Shown: positions 38,301 through 53,300 of the stretch, piece after piece | How the letters are laid out: each line of letters starts with the position of its first letter | Position numbering within the stretch: position 1 is the first letter of the stretch | NCBI GenBank assembly: GCA_907165065.1 | Contig: OU015528.1 | Span: 48,475,515-48,539,514 of the forward strand | Source of the DNA: Caprimulgus europaeus | Lineage: Eukaryota; Chordata; Aves; Caprimulgiformes; Caprimulgidae | DNA: 64,000 nucleotides | Reading direction: 5' to 3' | Notes under the pieces: model-generated | Told to the model about the DNA's origin: nothing | Database searches by the model: none | The model's input: only the letters and a program-made list of their open reading frames with translations | Translations under genes and position numbers: made by a program

Positions 38301-41300
38301 TGGAACAACCCAGAGAGGTGGTAGTAGCCCCATCCCTGGAAACATTCAAGGTCAGGTTGGATGGAGCACTGAGCAACCTGATCTCGTTGAAGATGTCCCT
38401 GTTCATTGCAGGGGGTGTTGGACTGTGACAGAGAAGGTAGCTCCCTTCCAACCTGAACCATTCTATAATTCTATGATTCTATCACACCAAACACCCTTAT
38501 GGGACCCAGGATGGGCAAACAGACAAGACATGCATCAGAGAAGAACAACCAAAGCAATGAAACAACCAAGTAAACTAATTTAAAAGGAAGCAGAATGCCT
38601 TGAGTCATTGCTAACAGTGACCTGACAGACATCTGCAAGCAGCTAGGAGTATAAACAAGTGCAGAGGTATTACTGACCTTGCTAAGAAGAAATGATAGCA
38701 ACTGGGAAAAAACATAATTGCAGGAGCTGGACTGCACACACCAGGAATAACAGTCTGCACAATGCTGGCAGCAAATACAAACAGTAGAGAGCTGTAAACT
38801 GGAAAACAGCTATCTGCAATGCTTGCTATAGTGACAAACACCCTGATCAGCAGAAGGCTTCTAGGAAACCTTAAAGCTTCTTCCAAAGAGGCCAAAAGAA
38901 GCCCTGGAGAAGGTAAGAGGATAAGTTTCTGACCTTGAGGAGTGGTGGGGGAAAGAGAAGGTTGCATTGCTCACCAGTGGCGGGCTTTGGCACTACAGTA
39001 CTTGAGGTCTTTATCTGGCTCCACCAGCTGTCCGTTCCTCCAGCACTGGCCACACACAAATTTCATCTGGAGGTCAAAGGTGCTTGACATGGGAGCCCGG
39101 GGAGAAGCCTGGGGAAGAGAATCACAACCTCAGGCAAACAGAGCCAAAATGCACCCCCCAAGCTGCCACAGAGACGCTGGCAGCTCCCTGCACACCCACA
39201 CGCCAGTGACAAACCAGATTAAATCACAGACAGCTCAACTCTCCTTTGCCAGTGTTAGCTGGTGGCCCATTGAGATACCAGACACAGCAAAACCACTGCT
39301 TGCTTCAGCATGATTTCCTGGGCTTTGACGTCTGGCCAAATGCACAGCCAGCCCGGCAGCTTCAAGCACTGACCAGGCCTGGTTGTGAAACCCCTGCAGC
39401 GTATCTCCGTGCACAGACAAGCCCCGTGAGACCTGCCCCAGTGCTTAATCCCCACTTCCCTGCAGGGAGGGCAATCCATATCCCCCTCAGTACCCAAGGA
39501 GAGAACTCAGTAGCTCAGCCGAGACAGCTTCCTCAGGAGGAAGCCAGGCCATGCCACAGCGCAGGACCTGCCTTTGGACCAAGAGGCTCATGTCATATCA
39601 AGCATTTGACACACTCAAGTCAGAGCTGGGTCTTCTTGTTGATATCCTTCCAAGCCATTTTTGGCCACATTTCCATCCCACACAGTTCCTTTGCACCAGG
39701 TTTCACAGGCAGTTAATCATGATCTCTGGACAGAGGCACAACTGTCAATGCACATATTTCATATTCTCTCAGCCACTTCACTTGATTGGCCTTCTACCTG
39801 TCCCCATGAAAAGGCTGTTTTGGGATTATGACTAACAGATTGTGGAAAAAAAACCCCAAAATGACCTAGTCACATATTACTACTGCCCTGTGTTTTCTGA
39901 ACAAATCTCTTGAAAGCCATTTTCATTCTGTATCACCACTGGAAGACATGAGGCTGGTGTTTTCAGTTCATTTCCAAACCAAAGAGCAAATGTGACTGGA
40001 TGCCAGTGGCCGTGGGCACAGGAGTATGCAAGGGTACAAGAGAACACCCCGGTCATCGAGCCGACCACGAAGCACAAACGCCATGTACCTGTAAAACAGT
40101 CCTCTGACTGCTACTTGCATAAGCAGCCCATCCCAGCTACCATGCCTTGACTTCTAGGCCTGAGGACCTAACAATGAGCAGAAAGGCAAACAATGTCCCC
40201 AAGGAGCAGGCTTCTGACAGCAACTGGTTAGCAGTAGTGTGGACCCTACGTGCATCCCCCGGCAAAGGGAAAACAGCAAGTACAGGCAGTACAGAATCAA
40301 AGCATCTCCCAGGAAGCACCACATAAGCTATCAACTACCACTCTGCATCTTCCAGACAGAGTCTTTTGGAGAAACAGAGCTGACATATAAAAGGTCCTCC
40401 ATCACTGTGAAAAGCTAACCAGAAAGCTGGCCTTTGCTTGTGCTGACTACAGGAGGTCAGCACTGCTCTGGATGTCCCAGCAAAAGGACCCTTCCAGAGA
40501 ACCATCACCTCTCTTGAAAAGCAGTGGCAATTCTGGCCTACTTGCCTGCAAGATGGCCTTTCTGGTGGCATCCAGCACGTGACTTGTTCATGTCAGCTTT
40601 CACCAGCACTGGTGACCACCAAGAACATATCAAAGTATCTGGCTGTGGTATGAGCAGGGTTGAGACCTGGGATATCACAGAAGGCAGTAAGGTGCCTCCC
40701 TCTCAGACGTGTGGCCTTCGAACAGTAGTTTTAAATTCCACTTGGTCTTCAAAGGAAATTATGCCTCAGCTCACCACTAAGCCACCAAACCCATAGGCCT
40801 AAGGTAACAAAACAGCACTGCTGGCATATTCCCTTTTATCAGCCCCATGCTATCTGCCATATCATCTTCCAGGCAACAGATCTCTCGCACAGCCAGGAAG
40901 CTTGGCTCAAATCTACTGATCCAGCAAAAATAAAAACTGAGTGGCTCTAGAAGGCACAACAGATCAGAGAGAAAGAAAATGCTTCCCAGGTAATTCTGGT
41001 GATCTGGGTTGCTTTTTCCACAAATTGTTAACCATAAGAAACCCCGTGCATTTCTTCATCAGAGTCGTGCAGATGCTGGTCAGTCCAGTGGGCACATACG
41101 CTCCCATGGGATTGGGAGCCAAGCAAAAAATCAAAGTTGCTGCTGTTGCTGCTACATGACTGTATTTGTAAAGGCAAGACACATACCTGGCAGGCTGCTG
41201 ATAACCAACAGTGTGGAAATTAGAATCATATGAGGCTCGAGCAGACGAAGCCAGGCAAAAGTGCCTCAGGCTGTGGCACCACCCCTTGCTATGAAGCCAG

Positions 41301-44300
41301 ACAATACAGTGTTAGCTATGCACCATGGCAACCAAATAAATAAAAGTCTGGCACGACAGCTCTCCACTTCAGGCTTTGCAGAAAGCAACAGCCTCAGCAT
41401 GGCCACTTGTGTCTCCCAACTTCAGGAACCCCTCTGAGCGATACTGAATGCTCTGTGGAGAAGCCACGTGCCTTGGGGAACTATATGAGGAGTCCAGGTT
41501 ACTCTGCCACCTAACCAAGTCAGCTATACTTAGGTGCAAGTACCTCTTACTAGAGACTTTCCTCTTCATGCTTAAATTGCTAATTCTGAGACCAGTTTTT
41601 ATGGGAGTTCTGCATATGTGTATGGCGAGAGGAGTAAAACCAGAATAGCCCTTGAAAACAAAACAAAAAAAACCCAAGGGCTAAAACCCCTCAGTTCTTA
41701 GGGATGTGATGGGAGGACATTCAGCTACCTGCAACAGTCTCTCCTGCTGACTGCCTCTTCAATCTGCAGCCACTGGGTCTACTCCTACAGCAGCCTCTAC
41801 GGGGCCAAATTTGTGGGGCCAAGTGCGAGATCCCTGGCACATGTTTAACAAGAAGTGCTATCATCATCTTCCACTTCTTGCTAAGTCTCCTGACCTGCAC
41901 TGTCACAGCTGCTGGGTCCCTGGATGCTGCCTGCCTCTTTTCTCCAGAACTGCACAGACCCAGCTGCTAACTGAGTCCAACTGGCAGCTGTGACAAAACT
42001 GCAGCAAAATCCCTGGGAGCGACTTTGCTTCCGCTGACCAGAGGGCACCGGCGTGAGCGTGGATCACATGGGATGGTGGGAAGGAGGGGTCTGCTTTTAC
42101 AGCGCTCCTGGGAAGTTGTCTTTGCCAGGCAGCCAACTTCAAAAGCTGGAAGGACACTGAGAAAACTCTGAGTCACGTTAGCCTGCTTGGATGGGAGAAA
42201 ATAATGGCAAAAGTAAACATTTCTCAACAGATACACTAGTCCTGGCCCCGGGGTCTTCGGCAGCAAGCCAGTGTCTCATCCCAGAGCCCCCTGGCTGGGT
42301 ATGTGCTGATGCCAAAGCCATGGCTTGCTATTGCAAACACATGCATCTGACCAACCTGGCCCTGTCTCCCTGCACAGAGCCAGTGTCAGGCTGCCAATCC
42401 CTTCAGACAACTGATGGTGCCACTGGTAGGCACTTTCTGACTGCACCAAGGCTGCTACTTCTCCTCTGCACAAACAGATGCCCTGGAAGGGTGGAGTGGT
42501 GCAGTCCAGCTCTGTGACAACCATTTGCAGGGCACAACCAGACTTTGCCATTGGCCATCAGCCCTAACACTGCCCACAAGGCTCAGAAACTGTAGCTCTC
42601 TGCCCATTCTGACTGCTGATGTAGTAGGCACTGGCACTTCTTTTCCTGATCCTCTGCCCCCTGCAAGCCCCAACAGCCAGAAACGAAACCCTCACTCAGT
42701 ATTCAGATCTCACATGCTTCAGAGGACATGCTCTGACCATGCCCACTGAACAACTTGTTCTTCCAACAGCAGCACCTTCAGACAAAGGTGATTTTGAAGC
42801 TGAAAGGCTTACAGAAGAACAGCTGTCCATCTGTACTTTTTTATCCCCAGATCATGCACAAAGAATGGCAAGACAGAGCTTTCTGGAAAATGCAGGCAGA
42901 TCCACAGCAGGCAGGACAGAACCGGTCACTAGACTTCACTCTCCATGGGGCACGGATTGCTGATGTAATCCAACTAGTGTTACAAACTGTTGCAAATTCA
43001 CATTTAAGTTTCCTCCACTGTGGAGACGCATGCAGCTCCCTCTGTCCTCACACCAGGGAGAAAGCTCATAGCCAGCTCTGTTTGCAGGGACCATTCAGAT
43101 CATCCAGGCTCACCTCTCATACAATATAGGCTGTAGAAACTTGTCCTCTCAGCTTCCTGAGAGGCTAAAACATATTTCTTAAGCAAGTCAGACAGCTTTG
43201 GGAACTAGAGACCTTGGTTACTCTGGACTGCTGCTTCCCATTCTGCTCCCCCAACCTTTTCAGACCATAACAGCAGAATAGGCTGCACACGTAAGTTGCT
43301 GAGCACCTCCTCAAAGATTACTCCATCTCATGCAGCATAACCAGTACACAGGTGGACAGAGAGCCCAATGCCAGGATCAGTGCAGTCACCTGCATCTTTC
43401 TTGTTGGGCTAACGCATGTTCACCAGACCTGCTTTTCCCCAGCATCAGTGCCCTACAGCCTTCAGAACACTTCTGCTGGCCCATAACCTAGCCAAAAGAA
43501 AGCTGCCACACACCATGTGAGTGACTCAGATCCCTTTCCTACAAAACACCTCCTCTGCAGAGCGCTCACAGGCTGCACTTAGTGCTGGTCTCTGCAGAGG
43601 AACTCCTGGGTGAGAGGTCCCAGACAAGGGTGAAGCACGCTTGCTTTGGCAGTAAGGCACAGGCCAAGGCATGGCGAGCTTAGGCCTCCACAAGGGGAAA
43701 GAAAGCTGACAAGTGGGAACAAAAAGGATTCACAAAAGTTCGCCCACCGTTTTGCAGGGAACAGAACTGCTCCTATGCCTGAGAGCTTGCTAGGAGGCAT
43801 GAAGTTTCTCATCTCATCAGACATTACCTTCTGAAAGTAATTAAAGAACAAAAAACTCCTTGTTCTAATGGCAAAACTGCTTTAGTTCAACCTTGGGGCT
43901 GGGCTGGGAATTGTCCTCTCTGGGTGGACTCTGCTCCTACACTACAGAACACCTCCTTAGGAAAAAATGAATACGGCAGTGCCACTTGTAGCCAGGTTGG
44001 AAGAAAGCAAAGAGGTCCCCTTTGCTTGTAACACACCTCTCCAGAGAAAACTCTTGGCAGTGCTGGAGGGTATGGCCAGAGGCACCTTCTCCCACACTGA
44101 GAGACTGGTGTCACAAAGAGAAGTAAAGCTCACAGCCTCCTCCTGGCAAAGTGCCACTAAGATCTCTGCCCAGCCTCAACAGCACCTGAGCTGCAAGTTC
44201 CACCCACTTCTGCGTTTAGAGCAGTCCTGTGGGTCATGAGTCCTTTCTTAGAGTCCTTCAGACTGCCATACCGTCCCTTGGCCACTAAAGGGCAGCAGGA

Positions 44301-47300
44301 CACCTTTGGTCCCCACTCGGTGTAGCCATGGTCCCCTAAGTCTCCTGATTTCACCAGCAGGGTGCCACAGGGAGCACTGTTCTCTGTGTGCTGCCCTCCC
44401 TGCTCTGGAGGCTTCACCCCACTACTAAACAGAGCAGATAACAACACTGCAAAACAAGACACAAAGCTTATCACTATTAGTGCAACCAGGAAAGCTCTCA
44501 GCTGTCCTTCTCCTCAACAGCCAGCCTGTCTGCCTGGGACCTGTCAGGTACAGCAGTGGGAGGAAAAGACAGAAAGTGTTGGAATATCTGGGAGCAAAAC
44601 CAGGCTGCAAGCCCTAGATGCACCTTACTTACTATGCTGTTGGCTGGTTTGCTGGCATGCGCCTCCATCTGCTGCCAGTACTTCTTTGATTCCTGCACAA
44701 TATCTTCATGGGTCATTCCTGGGAACAAAAGGAGACAGGACTGAGCTACCCTACTTTGACCAAGACAAAAGAAGGAGGGAGGGGTTGCAGGACTTCCTAC
44801 AGTGGGACTTAGGAACCCCTGTGTGGTCGGCAGCTCCCAGCAGGCCCACTGGTAATATCAGGACATGGGTTGTGAAGGGACCTACCACAAAATGTGTTTA
44901 AGTACAGGCTAAGGAAGGTCCTCTCTCCACAGAAGCCAAATGAGAAAGGAAGAGCTCGGTCTCCTGGGCTCATTCAGACCTGGCGTTCTGCTCAGTCTGT
45001 CTGCAAAGGACCCAGGTGCTGCCTCCAAGATGATGGTTCTTGACTAGAGGTCAAGACCTTGGCCAAGGCTGTCCCCCAACACAGTATCAACAGATCCTAC
45101 CCAAAATACTGAAGGCAATGCTTTGTTACTGTTGATCTACTGTATATTGGAGATTTTGCCACTAGCCTGGAAGATCACAGATATCCCACTGAGACATCTA
45201 GCATCTCCAAGACCCCAAAAGCCTCACCCAATCCCTGCTAGGATTAATTAGCCTGTTACACACTGCAAGTTGTGGAGGCTGTCCACCAAGCAACAGGTGA
45301 AGAGGAAAGTTGAAATTCAACACAGACAAATACCAAGTGCAACCAAGGTAGCAAGGAAAGACCAACAGTGTAAAAACAACCAAGGAACAGCTGCTAGTAT
45401 GTAACCAGCACGGAAAGATCCGCAAGGCTTCCGGAATCAAAATGCAACATCAGACAACAAGAAAAAGGGTTGGTCAGACCTGGTCTAACAAATTAGCTCC
45501 CGACCAACTCAAGTGGTGAGGGAACAGCCCCTGCCAGCATCAACCAGCTATATGGGTGCTATGATTCTCAGAGCACTAAACAGCAAGAGAAAAGTAGGTA
45601 AGAGTAGGAACTGTCTGCTCAGTGTGAGGACTCTGTTACAAAAACGCCATGTTATTTAAGTGCTATAAAGACCCGAGAGAGCTGCCAAAGCAAACTGGTA
45701 CCTTACAACAGCTGACTGCAACAAGTGGGGTGCTGAGGGTGGTCTTGATGCAGCACCCTCAGCACAGACAGGTTGCAAAATGGCTTGCTTTACTTTTGCC
45801 TACAGCTTTTATTACTGAAGTGAGGTGTTCCCCAGGCATGCCACATGGACACAATCTTTGATCTGGGAGCCAGCATATTCCAGAACTGAAGGGCCAGCAA
45901 ACACAAGTTTTCATCTCAGATTAGGCTGTGTGTAACTTGGGTAAGTCACAGCATTCCTGACCTCAGTTTCCCCATCTGTGATTTCAGCTGTCCAAGTCCC
46001 TGCCGGGCAACAATACTGCTGTTTGTACAAGGCTTGGACAGGACAAAAAGCATTCAGGGAACTTTAACATTCTTCAGGAACATTTGCTCAGGCCTCCAAA
46101 ATGGCAGCTGCTGCATAGCTGGTACTACTCTCAGATCAGAGCTGTTTGTGGATTTTCTCCTTCTTAACCACTAATCCCAGAAGAAACAGTGTAGAGCTAG
46201 AAAAAAACTGCAACTCCCTCTTCCATGACCAAGTACTCCAGGGCTGGACACAATGCTGAGCTGTACTTTGGGGACAAAAATTATACAGCTGGGAAAACCA
46301 CAGCAAAAAGTTAACATGCTGCCCTGGACCTGTCAGAGAAAGGGCCAAAGCAGCTCCCATCTTCTCCATTCTGCACACCTGCACTGTGATCCTCAGGGTG
46401 TAGAACCAATGGGAGAAGCATATACAGCTCTTGTCAAAAGACTGAATTTCAAATGAAGTTCTTAGCAAGTGACTGTCTTCTTCCAGTCCCAGAAATTTGA
46501 ACTGACTCAACAATACAGTCTAGAAAAGTGGTGGTTGGGGAAAAAACCCCTTCCAAATACAAAAGAATGTTTTCCAATAAACCAGCTCTTCAAAGCATGA
46601 ACTGTCCCAAAGAGATGATCTGGAAACCAAAAGGGCCATGTGTTTATTACTTATAACATTTCAGCACCTTTTGCAACATCAGTAGTGAGGACAAAGACTC
46701 TCTAATTTCCACTGATGGAAGAAGACAGCAAGATAAGTCTGTGAAAACCCACAGTGAACAAGAAAACAGTCCTGTCTGTCCACAGTTTCAGATCTTGGGA
46801 ACCTTTACTCCGCTAATATAATCCTTTATCCCCATGAACAAAGCTACAAGCTCTGTAAAAGTTCAAATAGCTGTGAAATGCAACAGCCCACTGGTTTCAG
46901 ATGCAAGCTGCTATGAATGATGCCCTCTTCCTGTTTTTGCTGAGTAAACAGTGCCCAAATCAAACCCTCTGCTCCAAAGCTAAAGCATTCCCAGAGAATG
47001 GGGACAATTACCTTTCATCTCTGTTTCCATAATGAGGGCTACCCTTAAGAAAGGTAATAAACTACCACCCCAGGAAGGCAAACTCACAAGGAAAGCAGGC
47101 TTACGTATACAGCTCTGCAGGAAAAAAAAACAAAACCAAAAAGATTATGGCTCTCCCTTTGCTGGAAAAATGGGAATAAGCACAAGGATTACTGACCACC
47201 TCTGCAGCTAATCTCATGGCCTGTTTCATCTCCTCAGCTTCCTCACTGAAAATCACTTCAAGTAAAGAAGACAAGAAGCAAAAATCAATCTAACCATTTC

Positions 47301-50300
47301 TTCTACAGGCTGAAGATGAAGGAATAGGAAGTGAGGGAAGGAGAGAGCAAAGAAACTTTTTATTAAAAAAAAAAATCAACAAAAATAAACCAACCATAGG
47401 GTGGGGAAAAGAGCAAAGTGCATTAATATTAGAGTGCTCAGAGTACTATGGGCAGTATCATAAGCTTGTAGGGCAGCAACGGTGGCCTACGGCTGACAGG
47501 CACCATGTGCTGTCTTAGAAACTCTGCTGTTGTAATTTCTTAATTTCCTGTGGCCACAAGTAAGTGAGGCCAAATGGGAAGAATAAAAGATTGCATTTGC
47601 CACAGTGTGCTACTTGGTACTTCATCACTGTACCTCATGAGCCAAGCCAAAGTGAAGGACTGCCTAGAACAACAGTGACAGGCACTTGAACAATAAATTA
47701 AAGAAGTTGCTCCAAATTACATCAAAGAATGGTGAGAAACATCCACAATGTGTTTCCTCTCTTAAATACTTCCAATACTGGGCTGGGTCCTGCAATAAAC
47801 AAGACCTTGAGGTGAAAAAAGATGTAGGTAGCATTATGTGTGGAGCAGTATCTACTAGGTTAATAGGAGAGTAGCAAGAAAAACCCTCCAACACCTCAGA
47901 GAGAGAGAGGACTGAAAGTGCCAGATGTGGTAGGGTCATTATGTGAGTGACCTGAATATAATTTCTGCAGTAGCCTCTTCAGAGGTATGTCACCAAAGCC
48001 TTTTTGGGAAACACCAAGTATCCTGTCATTTCCCACTGTTGGTGAATTTGTTGAGAGAAACTGGAGATGTACAGCCTTCCTTTACGTAACTGCTTTGTCA
48101 CCTGCGCATGCTGCCACTCTCACTGCACCAGACACTCACTCAGGGGCCCAACTGCTATTTAAGGTCTTGCACAGGATTTAAGCACCAAAACACCTCTGGG
48201 GATTCAGCCCTACCTAATAATCATTTCAACTTACGGAGCTGGTCCCAAGGGAAAGGCTTCCTGGTTTGCAAATTACAGCAGCACATGGAAAGGAACAAGG
48301 GCCAAATCATCTCACAGAACACCTTGGCCCTCTTTTCTGTGTCCCCAGTGAGACAGAAAGTACATGCACAAGTGAGTGACAAATTCTCAGTACTCCCAAA
48401 TCACCTTCTTTCCCTCTCACTGGCCCTGAATGCACTCCAGAGGAATCTCGAGCGTACAAACCACCAGCCCTGCAACAAGTCACACTCACCTGAATATTGC
48501 TGCAGCAGCCAGACCTTGAGCTCGATGAAACTATGAGCAAAGTGGCAGCTATCTTCACGCAGGCAGCCGTAACGCACCTCGTGTCGGCACACGTCAAACT
48601 GGAAGTGCTCCTGGAACTGGCGGATCTTGGAGTATTTCAAGGAAGTGGAACGCACGATGTGGACCAGACACCTGCAGCCAGGCCAGAGAAATACCAAGCA
48701 CCAGAGGATCAAATCTTCACCCCCTCCTCCTTATATGCAACTTTCAGACATTTGACTGGGCAAGCAAAGAACACAGAGAATCAACTCTGGGAGAGGCAGA
48801 CTCCCACTGGGAAAACCAAACCCCTGCCTTCCTACCCTATCAACCCTAGGTAGGTATTTTCAATGTCCTCAGTCCATGGCTGATGCTCTGCCTAAGTGCA
48901 GAGATCACACTTCAAAATATGCAGCAAAGATACCGACTCCTCTGGCTCATCAAGTCCCTAAGTCGCAGGTTGCCATGACTGAAAGGGTTATATCACTGTG
49001 TATTTGATATGGTTCTTATACCTGTTTTCCTAAACATTCATTACCAGCCAGTCAGAAGCAGGATCCTGAGCTAGAGGATCTTTGGTTTGACCTTTATATA
49101 AAGGCCAAACTGAAAGGCAAATTAAGTCAATGGAAAACTTAGGCTGACTCGAAAGGGCTTTGCTGATGTCTGAAATCCCTCGGCACCATGGTTAAACATG
49201 CAGGGTGAAGCACACAGTGCTATTTATCATGCTTTGAGCTGCCCTATGATTGGAACCCATGGAGAGGAAAGAAAGAAAGAGACTAGAGCTCTGGAGTTAA
49301 ACTGGCTGGACTTGTGAGAGATTGCTCTCATCAGCACAAAAAAATGTTCACTCACTTGTTGTCATGGAAACTGTGTTTGGCAGAAAGGTTGGAGCAGACA
49401 GATGGTGTGTCCTTGGTCCCTTTGCTGATAATCCGGGGTTTGCTGTCAAAGCAAATCTGAGAAGAGAAGAATTAGCATGCTGGGAAAATCTTAGAGAGCA
49501 GTGAACCAGAGCCACTTCACTTGGTAGGGGAAGGAGAATCAGAGCCAGCCTATTCTAATGTTCAAAGTTAGAAGAAGGCTGGTGAAAACTTTGTGGTAGG
49601 CCTTTAAAATAAAGCAAGCACATTTTTGGAAAAGCTTCAGGACAACATTTTCTGGCTTATTCTCAACAATATTTTCCATTGTGGTTGGAAAAATTTTGGT
49701 CAGAGCCATATATTCTTTCCCAGTTAGCCAACAGAGAAAGAACAGGGGGGAAATGATGGGGAGAAATAAAAGAACAGCCAGTTCACAGCAAATAACAAGT
49801 CCCTTTACATGTACCACTGTCAGTGTGAGGAACTCTGCTGCAGAGCATCAAGACAGTACGAGACAACCCTTAACTGACCGCCCCACTGGCTCAGCACAGA
49901 CGTCAAGTGGGAATCTGTTGCATTACGGGGTTCTGATTTCTAAAGTAGCTGGGGCTAAATTGCAATTGAAAGCAACATCTCAAGACAGAGGAAGAGAGAG
50001 GTGATCCCATGAGGTTTGTGTGCACCTGGTTCAGCTGCAGGGCTAAGGAGGAAAACTACCTCTCCTTTCTCCTACACAGCTGCCTCCACTGCTCACTGCC
50101 CTTCTGGGAGCAGGGCACTGGCTGGGACATATAGAATCAGAATCGTTTAGGTTTGATAAGACCTTTAAGATCATTGAGTCCAACCATAAACCTAACAATG
50201 CCAAGTCCACTTCTAAGCCATGTCTCTAAGCACCACATCTACTCATCTTTTAAATATCTCCCAGGATGGTGACTCCACCACTTCCCAGGGTAGCCTGTTC

Positions 50301-53300
50301 CAGTGCTTGACAACCCTTTCAGTGAAGAAACGTTTCCTAATATCCAACCTAAACCTCCTCTGGTGCAACTCAAGGCCATTTCCTCTTGTCCTATCACTTG
50401 TTACTTGGGAGAAGAGACCAACACCCACCTCACTACACCCTCCTTTCAGGTAGTTGTGGAGAGTGATATGGTCTCCCTTGAGACTCCTCCAGGATAAACA
50501 ACTCCAGTCCCCTCTGCCACTCCTCAGAATACTTCTTCTCTAGACCCTTCACCAGCTGTCCTGCCCTTCTTTGCACATGCTCCAGCACTTCAATGTATTT
50601 CTTGTAGTGAGGGGCCCAAAATGGAACACAGTATTTGAGGTGGAGCCTCACCAGTGCCCGGTACAGGGTCACAATTGCTTCCCTACTCCTGCTGGCCACA
50701 CTATTTCTGATACAAGCCAGGATGCTATTGGCCTTCTGGGCCACCTGGGCACACTGCTGGCTCATGTTCATCTGCCTCTTCATCCTGGTTTGGACTCTCC
50801 CCTGATTCTTACCCATAAACACTCAATCCTGTTGTCACCCTCATTAAGCTCTAAACACTCAAAACACTCCCTAATACACAGGGCTACCCCACTGCCTCTC
50901 CTTCCTTGCCTATCCCTTCTGAAGAGTTTATAGCCATCCATTGCAGCACTAACACTTGTGCGAATCATCTCACCATGATGGCAACTATCAACACATCAGT
51001 GGTCCAGATACATACTGAGGAGACAATGAAGGGTGCCTGCTCCCTCCCACCAGCTCTGTACCTCACAGAGGAAGGTGAAGATGCCCTGATGTTCCTTGAG
51101 GAGCTTGGCAATGGTGAGGTTGCTCTGCTTGATCCCACCTAGCGGGTCAAAGAGGAGGTCACGGTTGAGGGTCCCCTTCCTCTCCTCCGTCCACACGTCG
51201 ATCTCTTCCTGGTGGTACGCGAAGGTGCAGTTATCCCCGTACTTACAGTCCTGCTTGTTAAGCATATCTACAAAGCAACAAACAGCACACACCACCACAC
51301 AGGGAGGGCGGCCCAGTCAGAAACTAAACTCTCTCTCTTGTCTCCTCCCACTGCCCACACCTCACAAGGCGCTGAAAGCAAGAAAACACAGAGTTAAAGA
51401 AAAAAGAAAAGACATCTTCCCTCAAGCTTGTCTATACCCAGACGTTCAGGAAAGTTAATGCAAACTACTGAGTGGTGGCAATCTCAGGTAATGCCATCTG
51501 TTGTGGAAACCAACTCAAAATGGAGGCCTGCTTTAATTCAGTACCTGGCCAGGGACAGACCATGATTTAACGAACCCCTTTTAAAGCCAATCCAGATTAA
51601 GTTCTCCTAGCAGCCCAGCACAAAGGAGCTCTGTTATTTTGGCTCTTGCAATCTCACCACCTCATTAGGTACTTTATAATGACACTGTCGCAGGGACCAG
51701 TCTGGTCACACTGCCTGCATTTATGCAGGGATGGGTTGGAGCAACGGAGCAGGCAGAGAGAACTTTTCCCTAGGCAGAACAACAGCCCTGCCATGGGACT
51801 GCTGGGCAGAGTGGGACTAATGCAGGCATGCCTACAGGAGGCAGGTTCTCAGCAAAGCCCACATCAACAGGGCAGATCTGAGCGCTTGGCTGTGCACAGC
51901 ACCTCACTATGCCTGTGCAACTCTTCTGCTCCACCACTTTAAAGCCTGCTTGCTCTCCACAGCATGGGACTGACTGTCTTTCATTGTACTGAGCCCTCTT
52001 GGTCCATGGGCTACTGATGGCACTGGAAGGCCCTAAAGTCAACAGGTGATACCAACTGCAAGCCCCCTCCCAACCACTCCTGGCACGCGTGATACAGCCC
52101 TTGCCCAGCCACTGACAGCCCTATCCCCTCCAGATCACCTTTGCACAGGTAATAGGATCCTACAAAGTTGGTTTTGGTTGGGCGAGGACGGATCCTCTTC
52201 CAGGTCTTGTCTTCAGCGTTCTTCAGCCTGCCCAGCAGGATGTCCCGCTTGCACTTGTGCTCCAGGCCTTCCCGATAGGTGTAATCGCCAGCCTTGGGCC
52301 CTGCAGGGCAGAACAACCCCATCAGCCTGGGGAAAGGAAAAACCCAGCCCGGGCCAGCGCTCTGGGTGGCAGAGCAAACGCATCACCTGTTTTGGGGTAG
52401 CAGATATGACAGGCTTGTTTGAAAACGTGAGTAGATGCCAGAGGGTTCTTCACCAGCAGGGCTGTGTTGGGCATTACTGGTTCTGGCTGGGATAGCAGGT
52501 GCTCAGTGACTTTGGGCACAGCTGGGTGATTCACTCCACCAAGGCTGACCTGAGCGAAAACACACGTAGCTCTCTTCTCAGCTCTGCAACCATATGAGTA
52601 AGAAACCTCTCTAATCCCTTGCCCCATTCATCTCTCAAAAGCTTTCCTCATTTCCTCTCTCATCAAAACGTTCACATCTGAAACTACATTTCCAAAAGAG
52701 CTGCATGCAACATTTTCAAAGATAACAAACAGCATGGCATGTTCACTTCAAAGACTGGCCTCCCTCCTTCTTGGTAAGGGATCTCATTTTTCTACCATGA
52801 ATCACAGAACAAAATGCCCCCCTCACTCCTTTCCATTCCTTCCATCGTGACCAACTCTGCATTTGAAGACTCTCAAATTAACCCAATGCCAACCTGGGAA
52901 AAAAACCAATCCAATTATCAGTGAGTCTTCAGGGAGCAGATTAATCTGAGGACAGACACTTGGCTCTGCGTTGAAGTAAGAGGGACAGCAGGACACCAGG
53001 AACTTAAGTTTAATTCTTGTTCTAAGCTTGCTAATTACAGATAATCCCCCCCTTTTACTCCATGACTGGAGACACGGGACAGGGACAGGACAGTGTATCT
53101 GGAAAAGCCTCCTGACAGGGGCAGAGAGGAACAAAGAACCTCTCTAGTTTTAAGACAAAGCTGGCTTATTCCACCCCATCCTTCAGTGTTCTGTGGCTGA
53201 CATATAGTGGGACATTGGCCTCTATGATCTCCTCTTGAGCCTATAACCTAGGTCACACCATGTTTACCTTGGCAATACTCAGAGTTGCAGACAAAAATTA

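Noticed and set aside
42739-43129. Overlapping plus-strand frames in the large ZC3H7B intron, as a possible nested gene
   Set aside because: No domain, no splice partners, and similar frames occur on both strands nearby.
45300-45360. Possible LINE reverse-transcriptase remnant ([11 protein letters not shown] on the plus strand)
   Set aside because: Only about eleven residues are suggestive and the flanks show no CR1 landmarks. Too weak to call without a repeat search.
52011-52138. Extension of the ZC3H7B frame beyond the exon ending at 52139
   Set aside because: A consensus donor (CAAAG/GTGATC) and the next exon's phase show that this is intron read-through, not coding sequence.
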